Shown piece by piece: positions 61,530-64,000 of a stretch of 64,000 bases of DNA. The stretch comes from Centroberyx gerrardi. Its lineage: Eukaryota; Chordata; Actinopteri; Beryciformes; Berycidae. The notes beneath the pieces are model-generated. The model made no database searches. It had not been told where the DNA came from and was given only the letters and a program-made list of their open reading frames with translations. The translations under genes were made by a program, and so were the position numbers. Where the stretch lies: NCBI RefSeq assembly GCF_048128805.1, contig NC_136004.1, positions 17,422,185 to 17,486,184 on the forward strand, written 5' to 3'. Each line of letters opens with the position of its first letter. Positions within the stretch are counted from its first letter, which is position 1.

Positions 61530-64000
61530 GTAATTTCCCCACAGTGTGCGTGTGTGTTTTTTATTTAATTATTTATTTTTGCTTTCATTTTATGTGGATA
61601 TGCAAGTCTACATGTCAGCTTAACATTGAGGTTAGAATAATTTGTCATTTTGGACAGTAACAGATTTTTTAAAATCTTTTTTGCTATGTACAGTTTTCAA
61701 TTTGGGTGTCAAATGATACAATTACCATGGGACTAGCAAGAGCATAATGGTTTGAGGATGGTTTAGTACCACAGATGTTATCCGCCTGTAGTGATTTAGC
61801 CAACTATGTGCTCTATACTGCCTTTGAATAATTTAGTTTGGAATGTCGGCAACACCTGAATTCTCATAGAGATGCGTTGTAATGTAGAATTTCCTTAGAA
61901 GAGCAACTGAAGATTTTAAGACTCTGTTGTTTCTAGGTTGTTAAGTCACTGCATGTTGAGTTTTTCATGAAATATGAGAAAAGATTACTCAGAGCTCAGT
62001 TTGTCCAGATTGTTTTGCCAATCTGGCTCTTGCATATTTTTTTTTACAGTTCTTCCTCCAAAATTAGCGTTGTCAGTATTCTAACCTCTTAGTCATTTAT
62101 CTTTTTATATCCCAAATGAGGACTACAGAGCTGAAACATCAAAAAATTTGTCTTGGTTAAAATACTTATACTGTATCTCATCAGACATTAGGTTTTGTTC
62201 TTATCATATGCTTGTAATGATTATCGAGCAATGCCATTGTAAGTTTCCATCCTTGTTGCGTGAGGCTTTGCTTTTTGTCATTAGCAATTCAGCTACCATG
62301 AGGTTGAATTCCCATGCTGCAAATGAAAAGGAAATAAAATATAAGACAGCCTTCAGAACAGTTGTGATTAGGTCCAAATAAAAAGAGATGAAGAGGCTGG
62401 CTTCTTTTTGATCAGGGCGGTTCTTTTAACTGGGTAGAATAGTGCGCTGGCGCCCGGTGCAGCTGGAGAGAGGAGATAAGAGAGTCGAGGGGGGATGATG
62501 GAGGTGGGGACAGTCATTAGTGGTCACACAACACATGGCTGCTTTGTTTCTCCTGGTCTCAGTAACCTTCCACTCTGCTGCCTGTGCGCTCTGCTTTGAA
62601 GGGTACTACCACCCATTTTAACATGTCCAATCTTATTCTTGTCTTTTGAGAGGTTCTCTGTTATTCTTGTCTTGATGGGAGATAGTGCCTCAGAGCATTA
62701 TTTGGAATGCTTTCTTTCAGTTTTGTGCTGAATGAACACTGCCACAGGCTGCCATTATATCACTAAAACCCCTTCAAAATCACTGCATTTAAGGAAAACG
62801 CCATAGTAACTTTGGGTGGCAGTTTCCTAGGCCATTTTGCCGTAGTAGAGCCTTCTTCTCTAAAGATAATGTGACACCTCAGTTTAAAGTGTCATCACCC
62901 TGTGGAGGGTTGTTTGTTTTTAGATGCATTGAAAACCTATGTCAGTGATGAAACGAGCACAGTTGGCTATTCAATAGTGAGCATATTCCAAAAAATAGTC
63001 TGATAGATCAACTTATCATACAACATAAGACCTGTAATATGTCAAAAATTGTAGTATTGCCTTCAAAGCTGGATTTGGTGTCTGACCTACTCTTCTTTGG
63101 TCACCTTTGCTCCACACAGACAGTAGTTATTACTTTTGCTTCCCCTTACTAATAGAGCTCCAGTCCTTCAATTTACTAAAATTTTGACTGTAAAGGATTC
63201 TGTAGCCCCTTTTGTACTCCTTGTATTACCGACAGTCCTGCACTGCACCCATGACTAAGACGCCCTCATAAATTATTCAGGAGTCATTCTCCTGCCATCC
63301 TCTGGCTGTACTCACTGTCCTTCCCTCAACACTCCTTTGTTGAGCAGCCTGATCAATATCACCGCCCGCAGCCCGTCACTGCTCCAGGTGCCTCCATTAT
63401 ACAGTAGTTGTTATTGTGTTTCAATGTCTTCCGTTTTTGCCATCAGCACCCCTAGACTGTAGAGCGTCCTGCTTGAGGAACTAAATAATTTTTCAAAATG
63501 CACTTTCATAGACTTGCTTTTATGTGATGTTTTAGATTTTTGCCCACTTTTCAAACTTGCCTTTTTTTTAACCACTTTTCTTTTGAATGTGTCTCCTATT
63601 TTTATCTTCTTTTATATTTTGTTATTCTTGCCACTTGTAAAGCACTTTGTAAACTGCTTTTATGTAATTGCTCTATAAATAAAGCTTATTTTTGATATTT
63701 TTAGACTCTAGATATTGCATGCCACATTTCTCTGGTAAATAGACGCCTCCAGCCTGCCTTAGACTGAGAGACATGAAGGGAGACCAGAGACAGAACATGA
63801 ATTTCAGCGATAAAACTGTAGAATATAGTGTTGCAGAGATGTGATGGTAATGATGTGTGTTATTCCCAAAGGCCTGTAACCTTGTTCAGTAAATGCCACA
63901 AATACACCAGCAATAGAGATCCTTAAAGGGCACTTGAAAAGTAATTACTTATGTATTGCTTCTTGTTTCTCCTCCTGTCGTCCTCCTCTACCCCCTCCTT
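61530..64000 (+). other. ap1b1: AP1B1 intron running off the window
   Basis: The next AP1B1 exon, expected to continue the appendage domain after NNLQ, is not found before the right edge. No other gene is recognised. The only structure noted is a probable retroposon tail at 63630-63695. Confidence 0.7.
63630..63695 (+). repeat. Probable 3' tail of a fish retroposon
   Basis: The stretch TTGTAAAGCACTTTGTAAAC followed by a CTATAAATAAAG end resembles the AAAGCGCTTTGTA...CTATATAAATAAA tail shared by many fish LINE/SINE 3' ends. Low-level similarity only; no body of the element was identified. Confidence 0.35.

Noticed and set aside
1-64000. CRISPR arrays, bacterial operons, tRNA or rRNA genes
   Set aside because: None seen; the sequence is vertebrate throughout, with spliced genes and no cloverleaf or rRNA-like segments recognised.

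Overview
The window is ray-finned (teleost) fish genomic DNA. It has multi-exon genes with GT-AG introns, A+T-rich introns, many simple repeats ((AC)n, (GATA)n, (GA)n, (AAAAC)n), palindromic MITE-like elements typical of fish, and first introns rich in GCTAGC/AACGTTA words. The species cannot be named from the sequence alone.

Five genes were found. Their order matches a block on human chromosome 22q12 (recalled human order: EMID1-RHBDD3-EWSR1-GAS2L1-RASL10A-AP1B1). (1) 924-1972, +: the 3' end of EMID1, with two alternative homologous penultimate exons. (2) 3583-5748, -: RHBDD3, complete, 5 coding exons, 366 residues. (3) 7049-17027, +: EWSR1, complete, 16 coding exons, 603 residues. (4) 22239-40934, +: GAS2L1, complete, 5 coding exons, 1107 residues. 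(5) 47017 to beyond the right edge, +: AP1B1, 18 coding exons in the window covering about 822 residues; the end of the appendage domain lies outside. Every exon chain was checked for reading-frame phase across junctions and closes without a frameshift or internal stop. RASL10A, expected between GAS2L1 and AP1B1, is not seen.

Layout: 1-3.3 kb EMID1 end and 3' UTR; 3.3-5.9 kb RHBDD3, convergent with EMID1; 5.9-7.05 kb a divergent RHBDD3/EWSR1 promoter interval with a TCTCGCGAGA palindrome and two simple repeats; 7.05-17.4 kb EWSR1; 17.4-22.2 kb intergenic, with a weak minus-strand candidate exon and the GAS2L1 leader; 22.2-43.4 kb GAS2L1 with a 9.6 kb first intron; 43.4-45.1 kb spacer with a degraded DNA transposon; 45.1-64 kb AP1B1, whose introns carry a solo LTR, a small duplication and a nested-palindrome MITE.

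The genes do not form a pathway. They encode an extracellular EMI/collagen protein, a rhomboid-like membrane protein, an RNA-binding FET protein, an actin-microtubule crosslinker and a clathrin-adaptor subunit; they are together because the block is syntenic. I found no previously undescribed system. The most useful observations are the mutually exclusive EMID1 exons, a possible unannotated cassette exon in the AP1B1 hinge, a repeat-rich long EWSR1 intron, the enlarged GAS2L1 tail with an EB-binding motif, and a dated solo LTR insertion.
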